From the NCBI RefSeq assembly GCF_010015445.1, contig NC_053115.1:3984576-4048575 (forward strand): a stretch of DNA of 64,000 nucleotides, written 5' to 3'. Origin of the DNA: Perca fluviatilis (Eukaryota; Chordata; Actinopteri; Perciformes; Percidae). A program made the position numbers and the translations under genes. Shown here one piece after another: positions 36,872-47,606 of the stretch; within the stretch, counting starts at the first letter, position 1; each line of letters begins with the position of its first letter. The notes beneath the pieces are model-generated. The model ran no database searches. It had not been told where the DNA came from and was given only the letters and a program-made list of their open reading frames with translations.

Positions 36872-37524
36872 CAGTGTTGTAATGTAACAAAGTACAAATA
36901 CTTTACTACTGTACTTAAGTAGAATTTTTACATATCTGTACTTTACTTCATTATTTATATTTCTGGAAACTTATACTTTTACTCCACTACATTTCCCCTG
37001 AGCATCTTAGTTACTTGTTACTACAAAATAAAATCAGAAGAAATTTATTACACTGAAAAAAAGGAAGTTTGGCGAATCATTGCTCCTAAATTGCCAAGAT
37101 AATAAGATTTGTTGCCGAGCGGCAAAAAAAAATAAAAAAATAAAAAATAAAACAAACATAGGCAAAAACTAAAGAAGAAGATGAGGAAGCATAATGACTG
37201 ATAGTGTCATGGAAGCACCTGGTGCAGGCTCTGCCGCCATGGTAACAGATGATGACCATCCCGACGACAGTGGTGATGAAGATAACGTTACACACCTTTG
37301 GCCATAAAGTTTTTTTTTTACTTTTACTTTTACTTCTAATACTTAAGTACATTTAATATCAGAAAATTGCTATTGATACTTAAGTACTGTTAATATCAGA
37401 CACTTTAATACTTTTACTCAAGGAATATTCTAAAAGGAGACTTTAACTTCTACCAAAGTCATTTTCTGGTAAGATACTTGTACTTTTACTCAAGTATTGC
37501 TTTCGAGTACTTTATACAAGACTG
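36872..37524 (+). mobile_element. hAT-type MITE, ACTTAAGTAC family, with perfect duplication
   Basis: Perfect 8-bp duplication CTCTCTGG (36864-36871, 37525-37532). Ends CAGTGTTGTAATGTAAC and TACTTTATACAAGACTG are imperfect inverted repeats. Repeated TACTTAAGTA and TTTTACTCAAG motifs occur throughout. 653 bp, non-coding. Confidence 0.88.
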
Positions 37525-37532
37525 CTCTCTGG

Positions 37533-38434
37533 TTTCTCCCCCCTTCTGGCTGTGATGTTTTCTGACCAGCAGAGGGCGCTATTATTCCAGTCTTCAGGCC
37601 CTCTCCGGCTCAGGAGCATGGACATGGAGAGCTCTCTGATATTCCAAGCCAACAAAATGATCACAATTAGGTGAGCAACCAACAGATATTTGGCACATCT
37701 GACTCTCACATCTTCCAAAAAAACAACACCTGACACCTCTCACTTCACACATGTCCTTCCCCTCAGGTTTAGGACATATTGGCCGATGTAATCCTCAGGC
37801 CTGTGCTAGAAATTATAATTGGGGTGAAGAGGCTTGCATTCAGATGAGGTGGAAATATGTTTTTTTTTCCCCTTCTCTCTTTTTACCAAAGCATTGTCTC
37901 CTGTAATTCTGAAGTCTCTCTTTCTTCTTCTTCTTCTTCCTTCTTCTTCTTCTTCTTCTTCTCTTCTTCTTCTTCTTCTTCCACCAAGTAGAAGTAGGCT
38001 CGCTGAGTGAGGGGGAGGAGAGAGGACGGGCCATCTCCATCAGCCTGCTAACCACTCAGGGGAGCTCATTAGAGGCTGGCTGTTGTGTTGGCACTACTTC
38101 TGACACCACGTCAGCACCGTCGCCTGCAAAGCCACTAAGAGAAAGAGCCGCAGCGAGAAAAAGCAAGAGCAGCTTTTTAGCTGCGTCTCCTGACAGCCTG
38201 TCACAACACCAAGGTGTCCACATGTAATGTGTAACAACTGCTCTAAAAAAAAACAGCATTGATGCAAGGGGTCTCGTGAAACGGCTTTCTTCGAGCGGGC
38301 TCCTGGATCCACTAATTGAAATGAGGTAGTTCAAAAAATAAAGCAGCTCAGGCTGATCAGGAGTAGGATCAGAGTACTGTCACTTGGCTGCCTGCTCTGC
38401 CAATTTTCCCAACCCTTGTCACATGACCAATTAA
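37533..38434. other. Unassigned stretch with a CTT microsatellite
   Basis: No transposon ends found. A minus-strand frame (38056-38334) carries a hydrophobic KKLLLLFLAAALSLSG stretch that mimics a signal peptide, but it ends after 92 codons with no splice support. Confidence 0.3.
37921..37982. repeat. (TTC)n trinucleotide repeat
   Basis: About 20 TTC units with two short interruptions. A polypurine strand of this kind can form triplex DNA (family knowledge). Confidence 0.93.
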
Positions 38435-38786
38435 TGGCCTCTTTCCGACCAAGTAGTAACAGGAATGTAGTTATAGGAACAGTCCACTTCTAAGCAGTTC
38501 TACTAACTACTCTCCCCCAAAACTGGTTTTGCCATTTGCATTCACACCGGCCAAGTGGCCATATAGGATATACTGATCTTTTGTTATTATGACACAGCCA
38601 TCTAACCACCACTATGCGGAAAAGGGAACAGACCCTGCCCTGAAGTAGGAGCTGAAAGAGTTACAGGATCTGTGGTCGGAGGAACTTAATTATCCCCAAA
38701 TTGGTCCAGTCGAAACGCGAAAAAAAAAGGGTTCTAGGAACGTTATGTTCTAGGAACTGCAAAAATTCCTCCGGTCGGAAAGCGGC
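38435..38786. mobile_element. Harbinger-like MITE (TAA-flanked)
   Basis: Ends TGGCCTCTTTCCGACC and GGTCGGAAAGCGGC are inverted repeats (12 of 14 bases). TAA lies at 38432-38434 and 38787-38789, matching the TWA target of PIF/Harbinger elements. Internal GTTCTAGGAAC-like motifs. 352 bp. Confidence 0.65.
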
Positions 38787-38995
38787 TAATGTTTCCATGA
38801 TGACTATCCAAAATTCTGATACCATGGAACCAAAAACCTTTTAAAAAGTGGCAGACTAAGCCTATGGTATAGAGCATGTGTACTGTGTAAGGATATACAA
38901 TGTGTTTAAAATGAAAACAAGTGAAACCAAGAGCACCAAGCTATATCGCGCTTTTGATTTTAGTTTGTTGACGGATACTTTGCCAAAGCAATGGC

Positions 38996-39533
38996 TAGGG
39001 ATGTAACAGTTACCGGTGTAACGGTAAACCACGATAAAAATATTGACCATAACAATTACCGTTTTCATTTAAAATATCGTTACTATCACGGTGGATTACC
39101 ACGGTGTGGAAACCGTGTGTTTAATCCTTCCCAGCTTCATCCGAGTCTCCGGAAGTTGCCGCGCAGGCGCACTGCGTCGCCTAAAACGTGCGTTTCTTGA
39201 AGTTGGAATCATGGCGGAAGGAGGAGATGACAGCGTTCAGGACATTTATAAGAGGACTAAGTCTGAAGCATGGGCATATTTTGGTTATTATAAGAATGCC
39301 GAAGGACAGTTGATTGATTGAAGATAGTTATCCTGTCTGCAGAACGCGCAGGAAAAAAGTTGCTGCTAAAGGCGGCAATACGTCAAATCTCCTGACTCAT
39401 CTTGTGTAGGCCTATCGGTGCTTTCTGAACATATTGAACACACTTTTAAAAGAATACCGCGATAATACCAAAATCCGTGATCATTTTGGTCAGTATAACC
39501 GTGAGGTTACATTTTCATACCGTTACAACCCTA
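38996..39533 (+). mobile_element. hAT derivative keeping part of its transposase
   Basis: Flanking GCAATGGC (38988-38995) and GCAACGGC (39534-39541) agree at 7 of 8 bases. Ends TAGGGATGTAACAGTTACC and CCGTTACAACCCTA are inverted repeats. The middle encodes the start of a BED-finger transposase (39211-39409), so this short element is an internal-deletion product of an autonomous hAT. Confidence 0.88.
39211..39409 (+). pseudogene. hAT transposase, N-terminal BED zinc-finger fragment
   Basis: Starts MAEGGDDSVQDIYKRTKS, then EAWAYFGYYKNAEGQLID up to a TGA at 39319-39321. In the next frame the reading resumes as DSYPVCRTRRKKVAAKGG NTSNLLTHLV before TAG (39407-39409). W/YFG, VC, KGGNTSNLLTHL is the BED finger of ZBED1/hAT transposases, which bind transposon ends. 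Breaks visible: a frameshift/stop after LID, Arg (CGC) where the second zinc-binding Cys is expected, and loss of everything after the finger. Confidence 0.85.
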
Positions 39534-39589
39534 GCAACGGCACAAAACAACGTTAGAGACCTTTTTTATTTACTATTTTTTACTTAACG

Positions 39590-39750
39590 GATGTGATTTA
39601 AAATGTAGCAAAGTACAATACTTCAAACAAAACATACTAAAGTAAAAGTAAAATTGTAAGATTTTAAAAAGTCAAAAACAAGTACACAAAAAAACAACTC
39701 AATTACAGTAACGCTGAGTAATTGTGAGTAGTTACTTTCCACCTCTGCTC
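39590..39750. mobile_element. Fragment of the ACTTAAGTAC MITE family, diverged
   Basis: GTAGCAAAGTACAATACTTC ... GTGAGTAGTTACTTTCCACC resembles a right end of this family. Only a fragment. Confidence 0.35.
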
Positions 39751-40941
39751 GTGGCTACCCAAATCTCAGGCGACAGTGTGTTTCAGCAGCAGCAGGCTGA
39801 TGTAATCACTCGGGAATTGGTTAGGACAAAAAAAAACTTACTTCCTCAGAAGAACACCTCTGAATGCCCTGCAAAGATTCAGACGGCGGCTCTACAGCAG
39901 CGAGAATCTGAGGCGGATCTTTGACAGCGAAATCTTCCTAATGACTGTGATGTCAGGCTGGGAAGCCTCCGCAGGGAGAAAACCACAGCGCCGTCTCTGC
40001 TGTGCCAGGGCTTCTGTCAAAACATTTAAGCACTGCTCTCTCATATGTGTGCTAACAGCAGGCTCTGTGCTGGATCCAGAGCTTAGCCCCTATCACATAG
40101 CAGCCCTCTTTCACTTCAAGAAGAGGTGTGTGTGCTTGTTGTGGTACCAAATGCGCAGGCATGGCGAGCACTGAAGTACGGTGTACAGAGAGCTGCCGTG
40201 CCATGGTGCCTACTTGGCGAGATGCCGTGGTGGATGACTACAGTAGGTGCTGGATACGGTCCAGTGACTCAGCGCAGCAACAGACGGCAGATGTTTGTGT
40301 GCGTGCACAATCAGAGCTGGATTTAATGAGTGTTTGCTGTCTTGCGCGGAGAGATGTTGGCCACGTCCTGCTGTCGGGCTGCTGAGTGCCACCTCATGGG
40401 CGCGGCGGCGCTAAATCAAACGTTCAGACTGAAGGCAAAAGTGGCCCAAATCAGATTTTTGTGACCAGGTCAGACAGGTTTTCTGGTTTTCGAAACCGCA
40501 AACAGTTCACACTGGAATCTGATATAGGCCACATTTTAAAAGGTAATGTGAACAAAACAAAACTAAAAATCAGATCTGAGCAAAAAATAAATCTCAATTA
40601 AGCATTAAGACTTGCGGTGTGAAAGTGCAGCAGCGGGGGCGGGGAGTTTCTACATCCCTAAACAGAACAGAGAGCCCAAGCATGTCTTCACAGTGGGCTA
40701 CCAGTGTTGTGTCAGATCATCTGCCAAAAACTGATTGCTGTCTATCCTACATGCAAATGATGAACATGCTAGAGGAGCGGCCAGGCTCTTGGGCTCTCCA
40801 GCACGTTGTTTTGTTGTCTGCAGTTGCGCACATTTCTCCGGCAGTTCTGCACGCTGTTTAAGAGCGGCTTCTTCAGCAGGCTGAGCCCAGCTCTCTCCTT
40901 CCCCCGCCCCGGGCCACATCGCCACCTGGATGTGTGAAGGC
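39751..40941. other. Unassigned stretch with one probable repeat
   Basis: 40405-40630 contains inverted GTTCAGACTGAAGGCAAAAG ... TGTGAAAGTGC-type motifs of a dispersed repeat without defined ends. The rest shows no gene or transposon. Confidence 0.28.
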
Positions 40942-41290
40942 TAGGGCTGGGGGATATGGAGAAAATCAAATATCACGATATTTTTGACCAAATACCTCAA
41001 TATCGATACTGCAACGATATTGTAGTGTTGACTATTGGTGCTTTCACAAAATATTTACTTACTTTAATAATCGTCAGTAATGTGGATATAATGTCTAAGT
41101 GGTTAAAGGCAAATAATAGAAGAGCTAGAACAGTCTGGTAAGTTCAGAAAATGACATCACTTTACTGTAATGCAGCCTTTAAAACCAGGAAAAAAACCCA
41201 CTTATGCCATATTACGATATCCAAAATCTAAGATGATATCTAGTCCCATATCACGATATCAATATAATATCGATATATTGCCCAGCTCTA
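40942..41290. mobile_element. hAT-type MITE, CGATATCG family, copy 3
   Basis: Flanking GTGAAGGC (40934-40941) and GTGACGGC (41291-41298) agree at 7 of 8. Ends TAGGGCTGGGGGATATGG and ATTGCCCAGCTCTA. 349 bp, same orientation as copy 1. Confidence 0.9.
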
Positions 41291-41479
41291 GTGACGGCTA
41301 GATGAAGAAAGGGGACATGACAAATCTCTAGATGAGCCGCAGCCGAGCCGCGCCTGATTGAACCGCGCTTATATTTAGATAAAGTTGTGAAAGAATACTG
41401 TGACCCAAGCAATCGGGCCAAGTTTGTGAAAGGACTCCCAGGTAAAGCAGACGATGAAGCTACACCAAACACCACAACT

Positions 41480-41506
41480 ACACACACACACACACACACA
41501 CACACA
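41480..41506. repeat. (CA)n microsatellite
   Basis: Thirteen CA units. Confidence 0.93.
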
Positions 41507-41567
41507 GATCACTTGATTTATAGTTAGATTTAGCATTGCAGCATCACCTTGGGCTTTGGGAAGTTAA

Positions 41568-42420
41568 AGGTCCCATGGCATGAAAATTTCACTTTATGAG
41601 TTTTTATTTTAACATTAATATGCGTTCCCCCAGCCTGCCTATGGTCCCCCAGTGGCTAGAAATGGTGATAGGTGTAAACCGAGCCCTGGGTATCCTGCTC
41701 TGCCTTTGAGAAAATGAAAGCTCAGATGGGCCAATCAGGAATCTTCTCCTTATGAGGTCATAAGGAGCAAGGTTACATCCCCTTTCTCTGCTTTGCCCAC
41801 CCAGAGAATTTGGCCCACCCATGAGAAAGAGAGAGAGACATCATGGCTTTCAAACGAGCAAAGTGGCAGTTGGTCAAGGCCACACCCCCACCCTCCACCT
41901 TGCCCCCCCCCCCCTCTCTCCTCAATAGCTACAGACACAGAAATGGTACATCCTAAGGAAAGCTCATTGTGGGACTGGCTCTAGTGGCTGTAATTCTGCA
42001 CCAAGGCTGAATTTCGGGAAAGAGACTTCAGATACAGTATTAGGGGACCACTAAGGCCTATATAAAAGAGACTTCAGATACAGTATTAGGGGACCACTAA
42101 GGTCTATATAAAAGAGACTTCAGATACAGTATTAGGGGACCACTAAGGTCTATATAAAAGAGACTTCAGATACAGTATTAGGGGACCACTAAGGTCTATA
42201 TAAAAGAGACTTCAGATGCAGTATTAGGGGACCACTAAGGTCTATATAAAAGAGACTTCAGATACAGTATTAGGGGACCACTAAGGCCTATATAAAAGAG
42301 ACTTCAGATACAGTATTAGGGGACCACTAAGGTCTATATAAAAGAGACTTCAGATGCAGTATTAGGGGACCACTAAGGCCTATATAAAAGCATCCAAAGA
42401 ACACCATTTCATGGGACCTT
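41568..42420 (+). mobile_element. TTAA-flanked MITE, complete, with 46-bp tandem array
   Basis: TTAA lies on both sides (41564-41567, 42421-42424). Ends AGGTCCCATGGCATGAAA and TTTCATGGGACCTT are inverted repeats. 853 bp: a left unique half with a C-rich run at 41907-41920, and a right half made of eight 46-bp units. The truncated inverted relative lies at 32531-33072. TTAA plus AAGG ends suggests a Kolobok-like or piggyBac-like origin. Confidence 0.9.
42023..42390. repeat. 46-bp tandem array, 8 copies (inverted relative to 32559)
   Basis: Unit AGACTTCAGATACAGTATTA plus 26 bases ending TATATAAAAG, exactly 8 x 46 = 368 bp. Variation among units is mostly GGCC/GGTC and GATAC/GATGC. Confidence 0.95.
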
Positions 42421-42424
42421 TTAA

Positions 42425-43307
42425 TATACAAATCTGCAGGTATTTCCAGAATCTTCCTGCTGATGAGGATTTATTTTTTTAATAACACAGAGGCTTAGTT
42501 CGGCATTGCTAGTATGTGATAGACTTATGATATTCCTTCAGCAAGTATGTAATTATAACAAAACAAAAGGCCCGAGTCATAATAAATGAAAACTTTCTTT
42601 TAAGCTTTGGCACTCGCCTGCCAGTTTTCTATTCAGCCTAATGGCTGCCATTCCCACTTAACAAACAGAACCAACCATAGCAGCTGGTGTTTACAACACA
42701 TATACACGCAGCACATGGCAGAGTCTACCAGAGAAAACATTCACTGTTGTGACTTTGTTAAAATTATAAGGTTGTACAGTCAGACATTAGATAAATTCAA
42801 TGCATGCCGTGTCACACAAAAACACAATACAAGATAGCTTTTTGGCCACTTCACAAAGAATACTTGTAGACTTTCAAGGCATTAGTCATCACAAAACATC
42901 TTTAGAATGTGCTGTGTTTAGTGGAAAATATCACGAAAAGGCTCACTGACATTTGTGAGAACTTTCTTGTCAAAGTGAAAAACATTGGAAACCGCAAAGC
43001 TAAGAAAGTAGTCCAGGAATTGTTTTGATGGAGAAAGTCTTTCTTCAAAGGGAACTTGTATTGATACACTATGAGAGCTCATTTCTACCGAGCAACTCTT
43101 GTCGTTGTGACTCGATACAGGGAATCAGATGAAAAGCCTTCGGCATAAATGAGAAATACAACAATGTGATTGTTAGCAGCTCTTTGCAGAATTGTTGTTT
43201 CAACGCCAGAAGAAAAATAGAGAATGAGCAGGGTAAATATCATATCATCTGGTTAAAAATAACAGTTATCATGTCCCTGATGCCAATCATTTCAAAATGT
43301 ATATATA
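42425..43307. other. Unassigned stretch, low-copy appearance
   Basis: No repeat ends, SINE or gene recognised across about 880 bp. Confidence 0.3.
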
Positions 43308-43850
43308 TTAGGCTGTCAAAATTAATGCAATAATGCAACTGGAATTATTGGAATTGTTGGGTCTTTGTAAATTATAGCGTGTGGTATAGAGGTACTCTAT
43401 CTGTAAAGTGTCCTGAGATAACTCTTGTTAAGATTTGATACTATAAATAAAATTGAATTGAATTAACGCAAATTCCTTTTAACGCCACAAATCTTTTTGA
43501 CTCGTTAATATTATCAAATAATGTTACAATCAGATCAGTATGCCCGTCTGTTGGTGCTTGATGGGCTTGAGATTGCCATATTACGCTTTCAGCATAATGA
43601 GCATACATACAGTACCTTTGAGGTTATTCTGGAGAATATTCTAGACAGTATTTGTCATTGTTTTGGACTGTTGCAATAATAATAAAGATTTGCCTAAAGC
43701 AAGCATATTTGTCCGCTCCCATGTTGATAAGAGCATTCAAAAACTTTAAAAAATAACCATTTTAAAGTACATTTAGAACAGATGAAAAATGTGCAATAAA
43801 CTTGTGAGTTACCTATGGACAATCATGCAATTAATCACGGTTAGGCTATG
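43308..43850 (+). mobile_element. hAT-like MITE (GGCTGTCAAAATTAA family) with nested LINE tail
   Basis: Starts TAGGCTGTCAAAATTAATGC and ends ...GCAATTAATCACGGTTAGGC. An inverted relative occupies 53150-53755 (shared ATTCTAGACAGTATTTGTCA). A LINE 3' tail (43353-43458) interrupts it near the left end. Right boundary approximate. Confidence 0.65.
43353..43458 (+). mobile_element. LINE 3' tail fragment
   Basis: TCTGTAAAGTGTCCTGAGAT, then GATACTATAAATAAAATTG and ATTGAATTGAATT at the end: a short A/T-rich repeat tail typical of fish LINE insertions. Only ~105 bp of 3' sequence remains. Confidence 0.6.
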
Positions 43851-43863
43851 TTCAAACTTGGCA

Positions 43864-44578
43864 TCTTTATTGACAAGAAAAATTTGACTAGGCCACTTTT
43901 GTAGTAAAAATAAATAAATATATACAGTATATATAATATAATTTCAGTTATAGTCAGGATAATCTGCTATGAATTTCTAATAAGCCTTGTCTCTCCAGTT
44001 TCATGAAATACTTTATCTCCACAATCCATCAGATATCTCTGTGGGGTTAAATTGAGACAAGAAAAGAAATGCTCCCACAAAATGTCCCGTATAAACTTTA
44101 CAGATCTCCAGCACAATTATCTACGCCTGGATCACTTCGCTCCTCAATCAAAATATCTGCGTACCGGCCTGTTCTCCCAGTCGCTCATATCCAACCCACG
44201 CCCACTCAGTGACATTAAAAGCTAATAAGATGTTAAAAAGGCTTTTCATTAGGGCCATACAAAGACAGATTGGTGTGTGGGGACCACTGACTGTGCAGCG
44301 GCGCTGCCCAGTAATTACTAGTGTTGCACCACCTGCCCCCCAAACACACTGCCATCTCATCCTACTGCTCATAAAACCTGCTTCCACACAGCTGTGTACA
44401 TCACATCTACTGGGTCATAAAATTTCAGTATCTAGACATGATTTGAATCCTTTTAAAAGGGAAATAAGTCATTTGGTGTGGGGCAATCGCTAGTTAACCC
44501 CTACTTTAGGCGGATTGTGGATGCTTCCTGTGTTCTAACAAAGGTGGGATACAAAATTTGTAATTATCATTATGGGAG
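43864..44578. other. Unassigned stretch, low-copy appearance
   Basis: 44190-44500 lacks repeat ends and holds ATTAAAAGCTAATAAG and GCTTTTCATTAG-type homeobox-like motifs. No gene recognised. Confidence 0.3.
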
Positions 44579-44660
44579 TAGGGCTGCAACTAACGATTAT
44601 TTTTAACTGTCAATTAATCGATTGAGTTGTTTGATCTATAAAATGTCAGAAAATTCTTTT
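44579..44660. mobile_element. GATTAATCGATTA hAT MITE, left-end fragment
   Basis: GTAGGGCTGCAACTAACGATT ... CAATTAATCGATTGAG, as in 50775 and 61930-62288 (inverse). Right part not found. Confidence 0.65.
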
Positions 44661-44971
44661 TTATTCTTGATGTCATACATAACAGTGGAACACAGTTAAT
44701 TGCTTTGAACATCAATTTCAATATTTTAGATTGTCATTTTGAATAGATTTGCCATACCAAAAAACAACATCAACGTTGCGGCTTTAGCACCAAATTATCT
44801 CTTTACAAATTGCTCTAGAAAACATTTGGGCGTCACTATACGGATAGCGGAGTATGTTCTGAACATTTTGATATGAAACACATGGGGATCAGTTATATGC
44901 AACTACCTTAAAAAATAACATTTAAAAGGACCATGTGTGTGTTGTAACTCTGTCTGGTGCACTCACTGCAG

Positions 44972-45044
44972 AACAAGATCACATGACACACAGCCACAGC
45001 TATGTATACGGTTAGAAGAAGGCTGTGTGTCATGTGACCTTGTT
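44972..45044. repeat. Near-perfect 24-bp-stem hairpin
   Basis: AACAAGATCACATGACACAC (44972 on) pairs with GTGTGTCATGTGACCTTGTT (to 45044). The stem is 24 bp with one mismatch and a 25-base loop, about the size of a microRNA precursor. It lies inside a MITE, so a structural role in the transposon is equally likely. Confidence 0.8.
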
Positions 45045-45127
45045 ATTTGTACATGCTGTGACTATACAAATCACAACATGTAAATAGGAACATGTTGGCA
45101 TTATTTTGTCACTTATTGGGAGTAGTA

Positions 45128-45259
45128 GGCTAGATGGAGCCGGTTACCTCCAATATCTGTGTTAAGCTAGGCTAGATGGAGCCGGTTACCTCCAGGATCT
45201 GTGCTAAGCTAGGCTAGATGGAGCCGGTTACCTCCAGGATCTGTGCTAAGCTAGGCTAG
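45128..45259. repeat. 42-bp tandem repeat, 3 copies
   Basis: Unit GGCTAGATGGAGCCGGTTAC followed by CTCCAGGATCTGTGCTAAGCTA. Starts at 45128, 45170 and 45212, with a fourth partial start at 45254. Units 2 and 3 are identical; unit 1 differs by a few bases. Confidence 0.93.
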
Positions 45260-45389
45260 TGGTGGGTGCGTCAGACAGAGTTACAACACACACGGAGATG
45301 AGAACGGTATGTATGGACTTATCTAACTCTGGGGGATACTGTGAATAAGACAAAGTCCCAATAAGTCGGCATGTTCCTTTAAGAAAATA

Positions 45390-45465
45390 CAGTACCAGTC
45401 AAAAGTTTGAACACTTTCTCATTCACTTGAATGGGAAAGTGTGTCCAAACTTTTGACTGGTACTA
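45390..45465. mobile_element. 76-bp TA-flanked palindromic mini-element (Tc1-type)
   Basis: CAGTACCAGTCAAAAGTTTG at the left and CAAACTTTTGACTGGTACT at the right form an inverted repeat covering most of the element; TA on both sides (45388-45389, 45466-45467). These ends belong to a very common fish Tc1-like family (general knowledge). Only the two ends remain. Confidence 0.85.
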
Positions 45466-45856
45466 TATGTGAAAATGCCCTTAGACCTCAGAGGATTAAT
45501 ATATTCATAACAATTGCAGCCATATCACCCAGCCATTGTTGCTTCTTGCTTAACCTTGAACACAGCACTGCCTCTCACTCCACTAAGTGTGAGGAACACA
45601 AGAAAACAAAAAGTGTTTTCTATAAATATATTATGTATCCACAACAATTTATTTACTGAACTGCCATATTTTATTTGACATGATCTGCAAAGCCTCTACA
45701 ATTATGTATTCCTTCGCTGTGGAGACTAATGTACAATGTATGAGTGAGCATGGCCCATTAAAGCTATGACTAGTGGTGGTGTTGTGTGTACTGGAGGACT
45801 GCAGTCTGCATGAGCAGAGGGCAATGACGGCAGGGAGCAAATAACTAATAAAATAT

Positions 45857-45896
<40 letters not shown>

Positions 45897-46539
45897 AAAA
45901 GCCTCCCCTGCCAATGCCATCCTCCCTCTTCCCTCCTCCCTCCTGTCCTCTCAATCTTCTTCGCATTAATTATGACATTGGTAATAAAGGAAAGTGTTTA
46001 ACGGGGAGGAATTGCAAATGAGCAGGAATTGATTGGGCCCTCTCTCGTACAAATTGATTGCAGACTTCAGCCACGAATGATAATAAAAGAAGAGAAGGCA
46101 AGGGAGAGAGGAAGAGAATTCAAGTTGGGGGAGAGGGGTTAAAGGCTGGTCCCAGACCAGAGGAAGGTGGGGCAGTGGGAGGAGAACAGGAAAATAATAG
46201 GCCAAAGGGGGTAATAACTTGTTGGCAAGTTGGTTGTAATTTGCAACAGTCAAGAAATAAAGAACCATAATTACTGTGCTGATATCTTATCAAAGTGCTG
46301 TTTCATAATAATTAAGCAATATTACACGTGATGGTTTGATTTCATGTCATTATTAGCACGACAGTGAACACTGAAGTGCCAATAATGACGTTGAATCACA
46401 CCATCGAATGTAATATTGCGACCATATAACAAGGGTTACCAACAAAATCAAAGTTATAATCAAACTGTATTCATATTAGTTGATTATAACGGTTTTGATC
46501 GTTTCCAGTTTCTAAAATGTGAGGGTTTTTTTCTGCATT
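45466..46539. other. Unassigned stretch with one CA tract
   Basis: 46265-46500 is AT-rich with many TTAT/ATAA motifs and no repeat ends. No gene recognised. Confidence 0.3.
45858..45891. repeat. (CA)n microsatellite
   Basis: Seventeen CA units. Confidence 0.95.
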
Positions 46540-47256
46540 GAGTACTTTTACTTTTAATACTTTAAGTACAGTTTCTTGATGATACTTACATACTTTTACT
46601 TAAGGTACATTTTCAATGCAGGAATTTTACAGAGTGATATTAGTACTTATACTTAAAGGTCCAGTGTGTAACGTGTTTAGTTGTTCATTATCAAAATCTG
46701 TGTTGCCCGTTCACCAACTTGTCCTTTTTCATGAATATTTACCACACCATCAATTCCAAGTAGTTTATCTGTTTAGCCTTTACTTCAGATTACATGTATA
46801 ACCAAATTTACATTTGAAAGTGTATGTTCTGCTCTTTATATGGGTTGTCTCAGTCCGTTTTTAGCACCATGGATTTTGTTTTCTAGTTTATGCTCACCTT
46901 TCTTTGAAAAGAAGTCAGTTACCAATTGTTTCCCCTCATTTTGTTTTCTCTCCTTCTCCTGTCTTTCCTTTCGTTTTGGTAGCCTGATTTGGCTTTCTTT
47001 GAGAAAGACATTTCTACAGCAGAAGTTTGCGCTCCACCAGACGCTCAACTGAACTAACAAAAAAAATGCGTGCAGATGGACTAAACCATTTGGCGCATTA
47101 GCAAGGGGTGGGTGAGACCTTAGATAGTCTTTTTTTGTATACAAAATGTAGTCAGTCAATTAACCAAGTTATTCAGCCAATACACTAACTTTACATTTCC
47201 TCTGACATGCATTAGGAAATTTAATTAGGAAATGAGAATATCCAGGTGAAATAAAA

Positions 47257-47511
47257 GGTTACACTTTACTTGAAGGTATCTACATAAGAGTGACATGACA
47301 CTGTCATGAACGTGTCATAAAACATTATAAACAAGTCATAAACATTTATGACATAACGCTTTTTTAGTAAGTGTCATTCGCTTTTGTCATGACAAGTTAT
47401 GGTTATGGTTAGGGTTAGGGTTCACGTGTCATGACTGTGTCATGTTAGTGTCATGTGTTCATGACAGTGTCATGTCACTCTTATGTAGAAAACCTCAAGT
47501 AAAGTGTTACC
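47257..47511. mobile_element. Long-inverted-repeat hAT-type MITE with perfect duplication
   Basis: AAATAAAA is duplicated on both sides (47249-47256, 47512-47519). Ends GGTTACACTTTACTTGAAGG and CCTCAAGTAAAGTGTTACC are inverted repeats that continue inward (CATAAGAGTGACATGACACT / AGTGTCATGTCACTCTTATG). A TTAGGGTTAGGG motif lies at the centre (47409-47421). 255 bp. Confidence 0.9.
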
Positions 47512-47534
47512 AAATAAAATATATTCCAGACTTT

Positions 47535-47606
47535 TCAAGGGCCCTGTCTCCCCTTGGGCCCTGGTAATCACTTTTGGTTTTACCCCCAGTCCGACACCCC
47601 TGGGCG
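47535..47606 (-). repeat. Repeat fragment (GGGCCCTGG...CCAGTCCGACACCCC)
   Basis: Inverse of part of 48595-48655 (GGTGTCGGACTGGGGGC ... CAGGGCCCTC). Probably one end of another dispersed MITE. Confidence 0.5.

Larger units (their letters stand above)
44926..45378. mobile_element. TTAA-flanked MITE with hairpin and 42-bp tandem repeat
   Basis: TTAA lies at 44922-44925 and 45379-45382. Ends AAGGACCATG and CATGTTCCTT are inverted repeats. Inward, GTGTGTTGTAACTCTGTCTG (left) reappears inverted as CAGACAGAGTTACAACACAC (45273-45292). Contains a 24-bp-stem hairpin and three 42-bp repeats. 453 bp; end motif related to the 41568-42420 MITE. Confidence 0.82.

Noticed and set aside
38056..38334. Signal-peptide-like minus-strand frame
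   Set aside because: The hydrophobic KKLLLLFLAAALSL run is suggestive, but the frame closes after a further 25 residues and no exon structure is visible.
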